Counted from the stretch's first letter, positions 28,427 through 38,544 are shown. The stretch: 64,000 bases of DNA from an uncultured Nitrosospira sp. (GCA_900696515.1 CAADGK010000133.1:1-64000); one strand, 5' to 3'. Numbers and translations: made by a program. The notes: generated by a model not told the origin, from the letters alone.

Positions 28427-28572
28427 GACGCAGCAGCCAACGCAAGGCACTACCCAGTCTCACGGCTACTACGAGTCAGATTTCCTCAATGTTATGGTGT
28501 TCTCAGTCTTTTTCTCAATGACACCTACCACCTATTCAATCCTTGAACTCTCGGGCTTGAGCTGAGTAGGAT

Positions 28573-29211
28573 ATGATTCCCGGCTTTACCGCGCCAAGGA
28601 TGTCACCGCAAACCCACGATCCAATGTCCCTTTTGCCGACCAATATGTCGATGCCTCTCATCGGTCTACTGATACTGTACACATTTTCCTCCAGCTGCAC
28701 CCCCTCTCTTCCTCCACCGTCCCAACCGCTCTCGAATGGGCCGGCAGTGAGTGATCTCCTTAACCGGGCGCAAGGGGGTGAACCGGATGCCCAAAACCAG
28801 GTGGGCATCCTTTACAGTGAAGGCCAGGGGCTTCCACAAAACTATCAGGAAGCAAAGTATTGGTTTAAAAAAGCGGCAGACCAAGGCCATGCCGGTGCAC
28901 AGGTCAATCTTGGCACCCTCTACTCTTTGGGACAGGGCGCTCCGTTCAGCGACCCGATGGCGTTGTTTTGGTTTCAGAAAGCGGCAGAGCAGCGCAATGC
29001 CCTAGCATTCGCTAAGCTTGGCATGATGTACGAACGAGGCCGCAGTGTCCCGCAGAATCTTGTTGAAGCCCACATGTGGTACAACCTCTCCGCAGCCTAT
29101 GGCGAAAAACGAGCTGCAGATTCCCGCAATGCCTTAACCAAACGCATGACGGTCGAGCAAATCACTGAAGCAGAAGCGCGAGCTAAAAAGTGGACCCCGA
29201 CCAGGCGATAA
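28573..29211 (+). CDS. Sel1-repeat lipoprotein
   Basis: 212 residues with a hydrophobic segment ending TFSSSC (Cys42, possible lipobox) and three Sel1 repeats (GEPDAQNQVGILYSEGQGLPQNYQEAKYWFKKAADQG, HAGAQVNLGTLYSLGQG, NALAFAKLGMMYERGRSVPQNLVEAHMWYNLSAAYG). The C-terminal AxxAKxWTP tail resembles the NWKPK end of the neighbour, suggesting duplication from a common ancestor. The start may be the ATG at 28624, since the signal sequence begins only near residue 25. Confidence 0.82.
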   Translation: MIPGFTAPRMSPQTHDPMSLLPTNMSMPLIGLLILYTFSSSCTPSLPPPSQPLSNGPAVSDLLNRAQGGEPDAQNQVGILYSEGQGLPQNYQEAKYWFKKAADQGHAGAQVNLGTLYSLGQGAPFSDPMALFWFQKAAEQRNALAFAKLGMMYERGRSVPQNLVEAHMWYNLSAAYGEKRAADSRNALTKRMTVEQITEAEARAKKWTPTRR

Positions 29212-29258
29212 TCTCCTCACCTTGATAGGGCTCACACAGACGTGCCGTACGAGCTGAT

Positions 29259-29654
29259 TTAGAAAATTCCGGCTTGTTTCTGCAGCCAGCGGACATATTT
29301 CACGATGTCATCCACATCTCCAGACGTGACGGCATCAATCTTTGGCATGTCACCAAATTGCCAATGATGGGCCTTGACTCCGTTCGCCGCCGCCCGCTGA
29401 AATGCGACATCCCCATGGTGATTCGGCTCATAAACCTTGTGCAGAAACGACGGACCTTGGTTCGTTCCGACTCCGCCTACTCCGTGGCACCGTGAACAGT
29501 GCGCCGTGAATTTCTGTGCTCCCTCCGCAAACTCGACCGGAACTCCGGAGACAGCTCCCGCTGCCTTTGGCTCCACTCCGCTCTGGCTGCACGCCGGAGC
29601 GGCTCCGAGCACCAAGACTACTGAACCAAACAACAAAACTTGCGACAGCCTCAT
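29259..29654 (-). CDS. Small periplasmic c-type cytochrome
   Basis: Mono-haem class I cytochrome c of 131 residues. Signal sequence MRLSQVLLFGSVVLVLGAAPAC, haem-binding CSRCH (Cys53, Cys56, His57) and likely distal ligand Met103 in FGDMPKIDA. Probably a soluble or lipid-anchored electron carrier in the periplasm. Start moved to the ATG six bases after GGAGA, since the track start overlaps queC. Its redox partners are not in the window. Confidence 0.9.
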   Translation of the reverse strand: MRLSQVLLFGSVVLVLGAAPACSQSGVEPKAAGAVSGVPVEFAEGAQKFTAHCSRCHGVGGVGTNQGPSFLHKVYEPNHHGDVAFQRAAANGVKAHHWQFGDMPKIDAVTSGDVDDIVKYVRWLQKQAGIF

Positions 29655-29694
29655 AGGCATTCTCCATCTATCTATTCCCATATTAATGATTGGC

Positions 29695-30393
29695 TCAAGA
29701 TACCGCATAGGGAATTGGATCTACAACTCCCGCCTCCGCAAACCCTTTCCGTCTGATGAGACAGCTGTCGCACCGCCCGCAAGCCACTGTACCCAGAGGG
29801 TCATAGCAACTGTGCGTGAGCTGCAGTGGAGCGCGGAGATCCAGACCAAGCCGTATGATCTCTGCCTTGGTCATTCGCAGAAGAGGAGCCCGAATTTCAA
29901 AGCGTTCTCCCAACATGCCCGCCTTGGTTCCGAGTCGCAACGTCTCTTCCACGGCCGTGATGAACTCTTGACGGCAGTCCGGGTAACCAGAGTAGTCCAC
30001 CACGTTGGCCCCGAAATAAATCACTGAGGCGCCTACCACTTCCGCCTGTGCAGCGGCGATGGAAAGAAAAATCAAATTTCGTCCCGGCACATACGTAACC
30101 GGGACGCCCAGGCCAGGATCAGAGCCCCACTGATCTTTCGGAACAGGACAATCTCCGGTGAGCGCCGACCCCCCGATTGCCCCTAAATCGACGGCCACCA
30201 CCAGATGCCGCGCTGCTTTCAAGGCACAGGCGACTTCCTTCGCCCGTTCAATCTCGACGGCATGCCGCTGTTGGTAGGCCACGGTCAATAGATACAGCTC
30301 GTAGCCTGCGTGTCTGGCAACAGCGGCCGTGACGGTTGAATCCAGCCCGCCACTGGCAAGCACAACAGCACGCTTAGGAAACGGCCCGCTCAT
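29695..30393 (-). CDS. queC: 7-cyano-7-deazaguanine synthase
   Basis: Converts 7-carboxy-7-deazaguanine to preQ0 in queuosine biosynthesis. 232 residues. PP-loop ASGGLDSTV at the N-terminus; C-terminal zinc site SCYDP..ACGRCDSCLIRRKGF. No queD, queE or queF is adjacent. Start ATG at 30393; no strong Shine-Dalgarno, possibly coupled to the DksA-like gene 48 bases upstream. Confidence 0.96.
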   Translation of the reverse strand: MSGPFPKRAVVLASGGLDSTVTAAVARHAGYELYLLTVAYQQRHAVEIERAKEVACALKAARHLVVAVDLGAIGGSALTGDCPVPKDQWGSDPGLGVPVTYVPGRNLIFLSIAAAQAEVVGASVIYFGANVVDYSGYPDCRQEFITAVEETLRLGTKAGMLGERFEIRAPLLRMTKAEIIRLGLDLRAPLQLTHSCYDPLGTVACGRCDSCLIRRKGFAEAGVVDPIPYAVS

Positions 30394-30441
30394 AAGGGAG
30401 ACGCGTCTCGGCAGGACGATCCGGGAAGCAGAACGAGGAAA

Positions 30442-31002
30442 CTAATCGCGCTCTTCTTCCCGTTCGATTTTTTCCAGCAGTTCGGCACGTGACTGACACT
30501 CGACGCACAGTTTGGCAAATGGCACTGCTTGAAGCCGCCTCTCGCTGATCTCAATTCCACACTCCGCACAAATGCCATAGGTTCCCTCGTGCAGACGTGT
30601 GAGCGCTTCGTCGATGGACTGCCGACGGCGATTGCGCATCTCCATCAAGGAGATACCGAGTTCGCGCTCAAGATCCATCAGTGCCTGGTCTCCGACATCG
30701 CGCGCCGACTCCAGGCGTCGCTGTTGATCCTCCGTCAGCGATTGCCCGAGACTCTCCTCGATCTCCTTGATAATCTCCTGACGCTTACCAAGAAGCATCC
30801 TGTGAAGCACTTCCTGCCGCTGCTCCCGTGCTTCTCGCTCTTTTGCGGTTTCTTTCGGCCGTACAGGCCCTTCATCGACTTCCACCGATGGTTTCACCAG
30901 AGCGGCCATACTAACCGCTGCCGGTTGGAGTTTCTTGGTGATCGGCTCAGCCGACTTCGTTTTCAGCTCGCCCTTCTTCTTCACCTGCCCCTTCGTCACC
31001 AT
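30442..31002 (-). CDS. DksA/TraR-type zinc-finger protein
   Basis: RNA polymerase secondary-channel regulator family. 186 residues: a basic N-terminal extension of about 60 residues (KKKGELKTKSAEPITKKLQPA), a coiled-coil region with RQEIIKEIEESLGQSLTEDQQRRLESARDVGDQALMDLERELG, and the zinc finger CAECGIEISERRLQAVPFAKLCVEC. Canonical DksA has DxxDxA at the coil tip; here the matching zone reads DVGDQALMD. Lies downstream of sigma factor and apt genes. Confidence 0.85.
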   Translation of the reverse strand: MVTKGQVKKKGELKTKSAEPITKKLQPAAVSMAALVKPSVEVDEGPVRPKETAKEREAREQRQEVLHRMLLGKRQEIIKEIEESLGQSLTEDQQRRLESARDVGDQALMDLERELGISLMEMRNRRRQSIDEALTRLHEGTYGICAECGIEISERRLQAVPFAKLCVECQSRAELLEKIEREEERD

Positions 31003-31112
31003 AGTGATGCATGCTCCGCGATTAGATCGTTTAAAAGACTACAATCGGGCTTCTCCCGTATGGCCCATGTTCGTGTTATGAAAGGCGATCGAAAGGTCCA
31101 CCCTTTCCCCCT

Positions 31113-31637
31113 TCACGGATAGATGATGGTCGAATGAACGTCGTATCCAACGAGCTTCTCCCGTCCGTTCAGGCCCTTCAGCTCTACTAAAAAATCGAGG
31201 CCTACGATCGTTCCGCCCAGCTGCCGAACGAGATTCACCGTGGCTTCGGCCGTCCCTCCGGTTGCCAGGAGATCGTCGACGATCAATACGTGCTCTCCGA
31301 TCTCGATCGCATCACGATGCACCGCAAGACTGCTGTTGCCATACTCAAGGTTGTACTTGACCTCATAGCAGTCGGCAGGCAGTTTCCCCGGCTTCCGAAC
31401 CGGAACGAATCCAGCTCCGAGTCTCCCGGCAAGAATACCGCCGAAGATAAATCCCCTGGACTCGATACCGACGACCTTCCGGATCCCTCGATCTTGATAC
31501 CGAGCCGTCAATTGGTCGGACAGGCTCCGAACAGCTTCTGGATGCTTCAGCAATGTCGTGATGTCATAGAAAAGAATGCCGGGCTTTGGGAAGTCCGGCA
31601 CTTCGCGGATAAGCGCTTGGTAGTTGACGGTAGCCAC
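31113..31637 (-). CDS. apt: Adenine phosphoribosyltransferase
   Basis: Purine salvage enzyme, adenine + PRPP to AMP. 174 residues with the family motif [26 protein letters not shown] (PRPP loop) and [31 protein letters not shown]. The start is GTG at 31637, five bases after the stop of the sigma gene, with no obvious Shine-Dalgarno of its own, so translation is probably coupled. Confidence 0.96.
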   Translation of the reverse strand: MATVNYQALIREVPDFPKPGILFYDITTLLKHPEAVRSLSDQLTARYQDRGIRKVVGIESRGFIFGGILAGRLGAGFVPVRKPGKLPADCYEVKYNLEYGNSSLAVHRDAIEIGEHVLIVDDLLATGGTAEATVNLVRQLGGTIVGLDFLVELKGLNGREKLVGYDVHSTIIYP

Positions 31638-31642
31638 GGAAT

Positions 31643-32596
31643 CTAGAGCAGATCTGCCTGTGTCATGGTTTTACGCTCAATGGTATGACGAAGCCGGGCG
31701 AGCGCGGCCATTTCAATTTGGCGCACACGCTCTCGAGTCAACCCCATGGTCTGCCCGATCTCTTCCAACGTCTTCGCTTCCCCTCCATCAAGTCCGAACC
31801 TCGACACAATAACAGTTTGCTCTTTTTCTGGCAACTCCCTCACCCACGCCATCAGCTCCGCTCTTCGTCGAACCCCATCGGCGGTTTCATCGGGGGATAA
31901 CCCTGTCGGATCTTCGATCACATCACGGAGAAACGTATCGGTACGATCATTGAGCGGGCTGTCGAGTGAACAGGTCGTACGGACCAATTGCTTCAGATCC
32001 AGGACTTCCGCTTCCGAGGTCTTCATCTTGGCCGCAACTTCCACGGCTCTCGGTTCACGCCCGAGTTCCTGCACCAATTGCTCCGTGCGGCTCAAATAAC
32101 GATTCAGCCGTTCCACCACATGCACAGGCAGACGAACCAGTTTCCCCTGATTGATGATCGCACGTTCAATGTACTGCCTGATCCACCAGGACGCATACGT
32201 ACTGAACCGAAATCCCCTCTTGTAGTTGAATTTCTCGACTGCTTTAATCAGCCCGAGATTTCCCTCCTCGACGATATCGGAAAAGGGGAACCCCCGATGC
32301 ATATACCGCTTCCCGATGCTGATTACCAGGCGCAGATTTGATTCGATCATATGTTGACGAGCTCGTTCGTCACCGGCCATGACGCGCTTGCCGAGTTGCT
32401 GCTCTTCCTTGAATGTCAGCAATGTTGATCGACGGACTTCGCGCAAATAGCTCTTCAGCGTATCAAGACCTTCGGCCCGACCGCTTTCACGCTCAGCCTC
32501 CTCCGGTGCGCTCACAGATTCGGAGACACCCATCTCATCGTCCAGGTGTCTTCGAGCCTCGCTCGTCTCGGACTCCTCGTTATGTCGCTGACTCAT
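31643..32596 (-). CDS. RpoS-like (group 2) sigma factor
   Basis: A 317-residue sigma-70 family factor, without region 1.1. Region 1.2 [27 protein letters not shown], region 2 with [61 protein letters not shown], region 3, and region 4 ending [31 protein letters not shown] (helix-turn-helix). It could act in stationary-phase or stress response; the exact regulon is unknown. ATG at 32596 follows GAGGAAC; the 41 extra residues in the track are upstream noise. Confidence 0.92.
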   Translation of the reverse strand: MSQRHNEESETSEARRHLDDEMGVSESVSAPEEAERESGRAEGLDTLKSYLREVRRSTLLTFKEEQQLGKRVMAGDERARQHMIESNLRLVISIGKRYMHRGFPFSDIVEEGNLGLIKAVEKFNYKRGFRFSTYASWWIRQYIERAIINQGKLVRLPVHVVERLNRYLSRTEQLVQELGREPRAVEVAAKMKTSEAEVLDLKQLVRTTCSLDSPLNDRTDTFLRDVIEDPTGLSPDETADGVRRRAELMAWVRELPEKEQTVIVSRFGLDGGEAKTLEEIGQTMGLTRERVRQIEMAALARLRHTIERKTMTQADLL

Positions 32597-32612
32597 AGTT
32601 CCTCTGTACGGT

Positions 32613-32909
32613 CTAATACCAAACTTCAAACGCGGAATACTGCCCGGTTGCTGTTCCCCACTCGGTCTCAATGTTCGTGACTCGAGCCGCAGCCGGACCA
32701 ATCCGGAGTTGATGCTCAAGTGCTTCGATCACGGACCTTTGCCCCTCGGCCTCAAGTTCGACTCGACCATCAGGAAGATTACGCACGCCCCCGAAAAGCC
32801 GGAGATCGACGGCCACGCGTGCGGCAAAGGCACGAAATCCGACCCCTTGGACACGGCCGTACACGAGGATACGAGCCCGCACCGGCGGCTCATTGGCGGG
32901 TTGAGTCAT
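32613..32909 (-). CDS. acyP: Acylphosphatase
   Basis: A 98-residue enzyme that hydrolyses acyl phosphates. Catalytic signature [16 protein letters not shown] (active-site Arg) and the substrate Asn in [17 protein letters not shown]. Sits 16 bases upstream of the sigma gene on the same strand, the apparent first gene of the acyP-sigma-apt-dksA-queC-cytochrome run. Confidence 0.93.
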   Translation of the reverse strand: MTQPANEPPVRARILVYGRVQGVGFRAFAARVAVDLRLFGGVRNLPDGRVELEAEGQRSVIEALEHQLRIGPAAARVTNIETEWGTATGQYSAFEVWY

Positions 32910-33511
<602 letters not shown>

Positions 33512-33546
33512 ACAAGACCGAGCAGTCAATCGACGGTGTGATTGTC

Positions 33547-34650
33547 TTACAAGAGAGGGGTAAAAGGCAACCCATGTGATTCCGCCACACCGGCATGCGT
33601 AACTTTCCCCGCTTTCAAGTTGACACCCTTCGCCAAACCAGGGTCGAAGCGGATCGCTCGCTCCAGCCCATCGGAAGCAAGACGAGTGAGATACGGCATG
33701 GTGGCATTGGTCAATGCATACGTAGATGTGCGTGGAACGATTCCAGGCATGTTAGCCACACAATAATGGAGCACCTCGTCCACCAGGTACACAGGATCGG
33801 AATGCGTGGTTGGTCTGGTCGTCTCAACACAACCGCCCTGATCGACCGAAACATCGACGATTACGGAACCGGCTCTCATCCGCGAGACCATTGCACGCGA
33901 CACTAACTTGGGCGCCTTGGCGCCGGGAACCAGTACCGCACCAATCACCAGGTCCGCCGAGCACACGGCTTCTTCAATGGCGGCAGAACTCGCCGCACGG
34001 GTGACAACCCGCCCGTGGTACTGATCATCAAGAACTCGTAACCGTTCAATGTCTAGATTGATCACGGTAACCTGTGCGCCTAATCCCACGGCCATGCGCA
34101 CGGCTGATGCCCCGACAACTCCAGCTCCTAACACGACCACTCGACCAGGCTCTACCCCCGGAACCCCTCCCAACAATACTCCCCGTCCTCCATGGGCTTT
34201 CTCAAGATAACGAGCGCCGATCTGGATCGACATTCGACCCGCGATTTCACTCATCGGCTTGAGTATGGGTAGACTCCCATCCTTGGCCTCAGTCGTCTCA
34301 TACGCAAGAGCCGTAACGTTTCGGCTGAGAAGCTCTTTGGTCACATCGGGAACGGCGGCAAGATGCAAATAGGTAAACAAGACGTGCTCTGGACGGAAGA
34401 GCCTACATTCGGAAAGCATCGGCTCCTTGACCTTCACAATCAACTCCGCCTGTTCGAACAGCTCGGCCTTAGAACCGGCAAGGCTGGCTCCGGCTGCACG
34501 ATATTCATCATCGCGGAACCCGCTTCCCTCACCGGCCGAAACTTCAACCCAGACTTGGTGCCCTTTCTGGCACAACGTTGCGGCACCATCCGGCGTCAAG
34601 CTGACACGATATTCATGATCTTTGATCTCCTTTGGGATACCGATCACCAT
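33547..34650 (-). CDS. ald: Alanine dehydrogenase
   Basis: NAD-dependent reversible deamination of L-alanine to pyruvate. 367 residues: [20 protein letters not shown] at the N-terminus, substrate lysine region [18 protein letters not shown] (active-site His), the NAD fold [23 protein letters not shown], and [21 protein letters not shown]. Start at the ATG preceded by GGAGGTGA; the track start is 12 codons longer. Ends 35 bases from tRNA-Pro. Confidence 0.96.
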   Translation of the reverse strand: MVIGIPKEIKDHEYRVSLTPDGAATLCQKGHQVWVEVSAGEGSGFRDDEYRAAGASLAGSKAELFEQAELIVKVKEPMLSECRLFRPEHVLFTYLHLAAVPDVTKELLSRNVTALAYETTEAKDGSLPILKPMSEIAGRMSIQIGARYLEKAHGGRGVLLGGVPGVEPGRVVVLGAGVVGASAVRMAVGLGAQVTVINLDIERLRVLDDQYHGRVVTRAASSAAIEEAVCSADLVIGAVLVPGAKAPKLVSRAMVSRMRAGSVIVDVSVDQGGCVETTRPTTHSDPVYLVDEVLHYCVANMPGIVPRTSTYALTNATMPYLTRLASDGLERAIRFDPGLAKGVNLKAGKVTHAGVAESHGLPFTPLL

Positions 34651-34817
34651 GCGATCTTCACCTCCCTCTACTGACCACTGCCGCACCCTGCTCCTCAGTA
34701 TACCTCAGACATCTCTACCCCGTTTCCGGGTGAGGCACCAGTTTAAAGATCCTCAGGACCATAGACAGTCCAGAAAGTCCTATTGTAAGATGCCACTTCT
34801 CTTAGCAAGGAGAGGGA

Positions 34818-35200
34818 TGGACATCTGGAATCACTCCTGTCAAGCCTGCGGATCCTCCAGCGAGTCGCTGACGAAGTTGTCGCTCGGAAAGGATTTTTTC
34901 GGACGCGCCTATGATCGCTTGTCGCCATCATCGGACCAGAACCCAAAGTGGTACTGTACATCCTGTTCGCTGCATAAGCAGCTCCACCGAGACTTCCGCG
35001 ATATTCTGGCCGAATTCGATAAGTTCCGAGCCGGGTTCGGTTCTGAACTGGCCAAAGCTGATGAATTTCGACGTGCCTCGTTACGGCTACATGAAATCAT
35101 GACCATTCTGAGCATGCCCAAACAGACCTCTCAGTTCCTCAATAACCGCGACGTCACAGTACTGATGGAGAGACTCAATACCTTGACGATGCCCGTGTGA
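34818..35200 (+). CDS. Small zinc-ribbon-like hypothetical protein
   Basis: A 127-residue protein starting at the ATG preceded by AAGGAGAGGG. Two Cys pairs, CQAC (residues 8-11) and CTSC (about 46-49), suggest a zinc ribbon or metal site; the rest is charged and helical (RDILAEFDKFRAGFGSELAKADEFRRASLRLHEIM). Function unknown. The gene overlaps the next by four bases (GTGA), so the two products are probably made together. The longer track ORF runs back into the ald promoter region and is not supported. Confidence 0.65.
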
Positions 35201-35565
35201 CGATCACCCCTATGCCATCGTTTCAGCGACATATTTTCGTGTGTACCAACCAACGCCCAAAGGATGATCCGCGAGGCTGCTGCGCCAATCTTGGCTCTGA
35301 GAAACTTCACGCTCACTTCAAGAGCGAAACCAAGCGGCTCAACCTTAAGGGTCTGGTCCGGGCCAATAAGGCGGGCTGTCTGGATCATTGTGATCTCGGC
35401 CCAAGTGTGGTGATCTATCCCGAGGGAGTGTGGTACTGGGTCGGCTCAGAAGCCGACGTGACGGAAATCATGGAACGGCACATCCTAAACGGCGAGATCG
35501 TCACACGATTGCTCATGCCTGACCATCCGGTTCCTGAACGACTCATTCCGCTCAAGCGGCCGTAG
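35197..35565 (+). CDS. Thioredoxin-like [2Fe-2S] ferredoxin
   Basis: 122 residues resembling the Shethna/Aquifex-type 2Fe-2S ferredoxins and NuoE. HIFVCTNQRPKDDPRGCCANLGS holds the first Cys pair, AGCLDHCDLGPSVVIYPEGVWYW the C-x3-C pair, and the C-terminal VTEIMERHILNGEIVTRLL completes the fold. Start either the GTG overlapping the previous stop or the ATG at 35212. Carries electrons; partner unknown, but a 4Fe-4S protein is encoded two genes downstream. Confidence 0.88.
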   Translation: MTITPMPSFQRHIFVCTNQRPKDDPRGCCANLGSEKLHAHFKSETKRLNLKGLVRANKAGCLDHCDLGPSVVIYPEGVWYWVGSEADVTEIMERHILNGEIVTRLLMPDHPVPERLIPLKRP

Positions 35566-35584
35566 AATAATCCCTGTCAGCGCT

Positions 35585-35998
35585 ATGCCCACTGAAGACA
35601 AATGGAAGGCCAACATGGAAAAGGTGGCCTTCATCAAACAGTTTCCAGGGCTCACGCTCGATTGGAAAGCCTGCGAACGCAAAACGATTCAATCCGTCGT
35701 GCCCTTGACTGGGAAACCGAGTGCGTCGGTGGTTGTATTTACAGACGGCTCATTTACGGTCGCTCCCCTTTTGGCACCGGAGCCGTGGGAATTGGGACAG
35801 GCCCTGCTTGACGCCAGGCAGCACCTGGAACCCAGACACCGAGAAGCGTATGCAGATTATGACAAGCTGGCCAAGAGAGATAGGGAAGCGCTCCGCTCAG
35901 CCCGGCTGGAGAAAATCATCGGTGCAATCCAGAATAATTTGGAGCAAATTCCAGAGCTCAAGGATCGCCTCAAAGAACTCGTCAAGGAATGGAAATGA
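35585..35998 (+). CDS. Hypothetical protein in ferredoxin cluster
   Basis: 137 residues, no recognisable domain. The N-terminal half seems globular (IKQFPGLTLDWKACERKTIQSVVPLTGKPSASVVVFTDGSFTVAPLLAPEP), the C-terminal half is a long charged helix (HREAYADYDKLAKRDREALRSARLEKIIGAIQNNLEQIPELKDRLKELVKEWK), possibly a coiled coil for pairing. Its stop overlaps the next gene's ATG. Confidence 0.65.
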   Translation: MPTEDKWKANMEKVAFIKQFPGLTLDWKACERKTIQSVVPLTGKPSASVVVFTDGSFTVAPLLAPEPWELGQALLDARQHLEPRHREAYADYDKLAKRDREALRSARLEKIIGAIQNNLEQIPELKDRLKELVKEWK

Positions 35999-36291
35999 GC
36001 AGTCTACCGAACAGGAATATGTTTGAGATCTTCTCGCAAGGTCTCTTTGAAGGAGTCAAACCCATGCTGGTCATTCGTGATCATCTCGTCCGTCATCCAG
36101 ACCGCTGTACCCATCAGGCCGTCTGTGTTCCAATTTGCCCAACGAGCGCCTGGCTCTCGACACCTCCCTACAAGTTTGATCCCTCCCGTTGCCTGGAAAG
36201 CTGCAGGCTTTGCCTTGATGCATGCCCTTCACAGGCAATTTATGCCGTCTTCAGGAAGGGTGACAAACTGTTGGAACCGCAGAAGAAGTAG
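35995..36291 (+). CDS. 4Fe-4S dicluster-type ferredoxin
   Basis: 98 residues. Cysteine motifs CTHQAVCVPICP and CLESCRLCLDACP. The second motif is complete; the first is C-x5-C-x3-CP and lacks one cysteine of the usual CxxCxxCxxxCP. One cluster is therefore secure, and the other may be absent or 3Fe-4S. Start chosen at the ATG overlapping the previous TGA, eight bases after AGGA. Confidence 0.85.
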   Translation: MSSLPNRNMFEIFSQGLFEGVKPMLVIRDHLVRHPDRCTHQAVCVPICPTSAWLSTPPYKFDPSRCLESCRLCLDACPSQAIYAVFRKGDKLLEPQKK

Positions 36292-36308
36292 CAGGGGTAC
36301 GCGGGCGA

Positions 36309-37364
36309 TCAGATAATCTGCTTGCGCAAATGCCCCCAGTAGGCAGTCCCTGCATAGCCACAGGCCACAGTGCCCGTGGTCATGGCCATAATTTGATAGA
36401 CCTTGCTGCGGGGGATTTTGACTTTCACCGCGTGGTTCAAAAGGTCGGGAGAATTCATGACGAGTTTGAGGGATTCTCCGGCGGAGAGGATCGGCCACAT
36501 ACAGGCCAGGCGTAACCGTGTTTCATGACGTGGTATCGCCATGGTATAGGCCCATCCCTGATCCAGATGGGCAACGGCTTGACGAACGAGTTTGCTCAAT
36601 ACAGGCCTGAAACGAAGGAGATTGCGCTGATCCAATAGATCAGAAGGTGTAAGCCCGACTTCCGTCAACATCATTTCAGGAATGTAACATCGCCCCTTTT
36701 GAAGATCATGAGCGACATCCTTGACGATGTTTGTCAGTTGCAGCCCCTTCCCAAACCGGACTCCGATTTCTGACATACGCTGACAATCCCAGTTTGCAAG
36801 CGCCTTACGATGGGCACACATCAGTGCGGTCCAAAATTCACCGACACAACCGGCAACGGAGTAGGTATAGCGGTCGAGATCATCGATGGTCTTGAGCGCT
36901 GTCAGTTCACCTGAAGCGCCACCGGGGAAAGTATTCAGATCCGTCTCCATCCCTTGCGTCAGGGTGACTATCACGCGCCGAATCCGCTGCTGGTCGTCCA
37001 ATGAGCAGGCGAGAAACACTTGAAAGCACTCATCCAACCGCTCCAACAGGAGGCGTTCCGCCGACTCTTGTTGCACCGACCCAACGGACTGCTGAATAGA
37101 CCTGATCTGCTCCCGGTCGAGCTGCTCGCTGACAAACTGCTCCCTAAGGCGTTGGAGATACCCGAGTCGACGAGGTCGGTCGATGAGTTCAGTATCGGCG
37201 ATCGTATCGGCCGCCCGTGCAAAAAGATATGCCAGTCCCACCTGATCACGCACATTGGCAGGTACCACCGCGAGCGTCGTATAAAATAGGCGTGAGACCT
37301 GTTTCAAAAGATCCCGCAGCAAGGTGGCCTTGTCGGATGAGATATGGACTGAAGCAGACGGCAT
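36309..37364 (-). CDS. Squalene/phytoene synthase family protein
   Basis: Head-to-head prenyl transferase, most likely squalene synthase (two farnesyl diphosphates to squalene), feeding hopanoid or sterol-like lipids. 351 residues from the ATG after GAGAGG. Aspartate-rich sites: GLAYLFARAADTIADT and GLQLTNIVKDVAHDLQKGRCYIP; the YTYSVAGCVGEFWT segment is typical of trans-isoprenyl synthases. The C-terminal stretch VYQIMAMTTGTVACGYAGTAYWG is hydrophobic and may anchor the protein to the membrane, as in eukaryote-type enzymes. Convergent with the ferredoxin block. Confidence 0.85.
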   Translation of the reverse strand: MPSASVHISSDKATLLRDLLKQVSRLFYTTLAVVPANVRDQVGLAYLFARAADTIADTELIDRPRRLGYLQRLREQFVSEQLDREQIRSIQQSVGSVQQESAERLLLERLDECFQVFLACSLDDQQRIRRVIVTLTQGMETDLNTFPGGASGELTALKTIDDLDRYTYSVAGCVGEFWTALMCAHRKALANWDCQRMSEIGVRFGKGLQLTNIVKDVAHDLQKGRCYIPEMMLTEVGLTPSDLLDQRNLLRFRPVLSKLVRQAVAHLDQGWAYTMAIPRHETRLRLACMWPILSAGESLKLVMNSPDLLNHAVKVKIPRSKVYQIMAMTTGTVACGYAGTAYWGHLRKQII

Positions 37365-37556
37365 TAGGCCTCTCGCACGGGCATACGATGAGCCTCCCGT
37401 GGAAACGGTATGAGAACTTTCTAACAGGAACACCGAGAAACGGTCAACTTTGCCACGTACTTTCAGGTACTTCGTCCGCCTTGACTTTCAAAAAGCTGTA
37501 CTTATTTCTTGGAATCAATGATGTCCGGTGGCTGCAACTCCCAGGAACGATTTGTG

Positions 37557-37562
37557 TATAAT
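37557..37562 (+). promoter_or_regulatory. Putative -10 box of htpX
   Basis: TATAAT, 62 bases upstream of the htpX start. No good -35 at standard spacing, so only the -10 is recorded. Confidence 0.35.
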
Positions 37563-37623
37563 AAGGGCTGTCCCGTACTGCTGTTGAGTGCATAGGCGAG
37601 CGCTATCGCCAAGGAGGATATTC

Positions 37624-38544
37624 ATGAAGTGGCTCAAAGGTATCGGCCTGTTCCTGATTGCGAACTTTCTCATCTATATTACCCTCTCCCTCACGGCTAC
37701 GCTATTGGTCAATGTTGTGTTACCCGCATTCGGGATCGACGTGCGGGGAATTTATAACCAGCAACTTCTGGTGTGGGCATTGGTGATCGGATTTGGCGGC
37801 GCCTTTATCAGCTTGGCTTTCTCCAAGCAGATGGCCCGAGCCATGCTGAGCTGTGAACAAATCACTCAGCCTCGTTCGCATGCCGAGCAGGTCATCTACG
37901 GGTCGGTTCAAGAGATCGCCCAACGGCTTCACATCACCATGCCGGAAGTGTGGATCTATGACTCCCCTGATCCCAATGCGTTTGCGACCGGACCCAGCAA
38001 GAATAATTCGATGGTCGCCGTCTCCACAGGTCTTCTGCAGAACCTCCGAGAAGATGAGGTGAAGGCCGTCCTCGCCCACGAGATGGGCCATGTCTACAAC
38101 GGAGATATGTTTACCACCACGGTGCTCTCCGGATTGATGAACACCTTTGTCTATTACATCAGCAACTTCCTTTCTCAACTTGTCGGGCAACCGCAAGGGG
38201 ATCGGGAGGAAGGAAACACAGGCAACCCCATTCTGGCTTTTGTGGTGTATATCTTCCTGCAGGTCGTCTTGTCCTTCCTGGCCATGATGGTCGTGAGCTG
38301 GCACTCTCGTCGCCGCGAATTTGCGGCTGATGCCTTCTCGGCCAAGGTCTATGGAAAGGAAGCGATGATTAACGCCCTGCGAGGCATCGATCGCTGGGTA
38401 AACCGCACTCAATTCGAATACACCGGCCAAGATGCGCTCGCAACGATGAAAATTTCCGGGAACTCGTCGGGAGTCATGCACCTCTTTGCAACACATCCCC
38501 CAATCGAAGCACGAATCGACGCGTTGCAGCGAATAACGGTCTAA
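37624..38544 (+). CDS. htpX: Zinc metalloprotease HtpX
   Basis: Membrane-bound M48 protease that degrades misfolded inner-membrane proteins. 306 residues from the ATG after AAGGAGG. Two N-terminal membrane segments (IGLFLIANFLIYITLSLTATLLVNVV; LLVWALVIGFGGAFISLAF), zinc motif AHEMGH (His152, Glu153, His156), two more segments around 182-195 and 208-240, then EFAADAFSAKVYG with the third ligand. Heat-shock regulation is typical of the family. Confidence 0.96.
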   Translation: MKWLKGIGLFLIANFLIYITLSLTATLLVNVVLPAFGIDVRGIYNQQLLVWALVIGFGGAFISLAFSKQMARAMLSCEQITQPRSHAEQVIYGSVQEIAQRLHITMPEVWIYDSPDPNAFATGPSKNNSMVAVSTGLLQNLREDEVKAVLAHEMGHVYNGDMFTTTVLSGLMNTFVYYISNFLSQLVGQPQGDREEGNTGNPILAFVVYIFLQVVLSFLAMMVVSWHSRRREFAADAFSAKVYGKEAMINALRGIDRWVNRTQFEYTGQDALATMKISGNSSGVMHLFATHPPIEARIDALQRITV

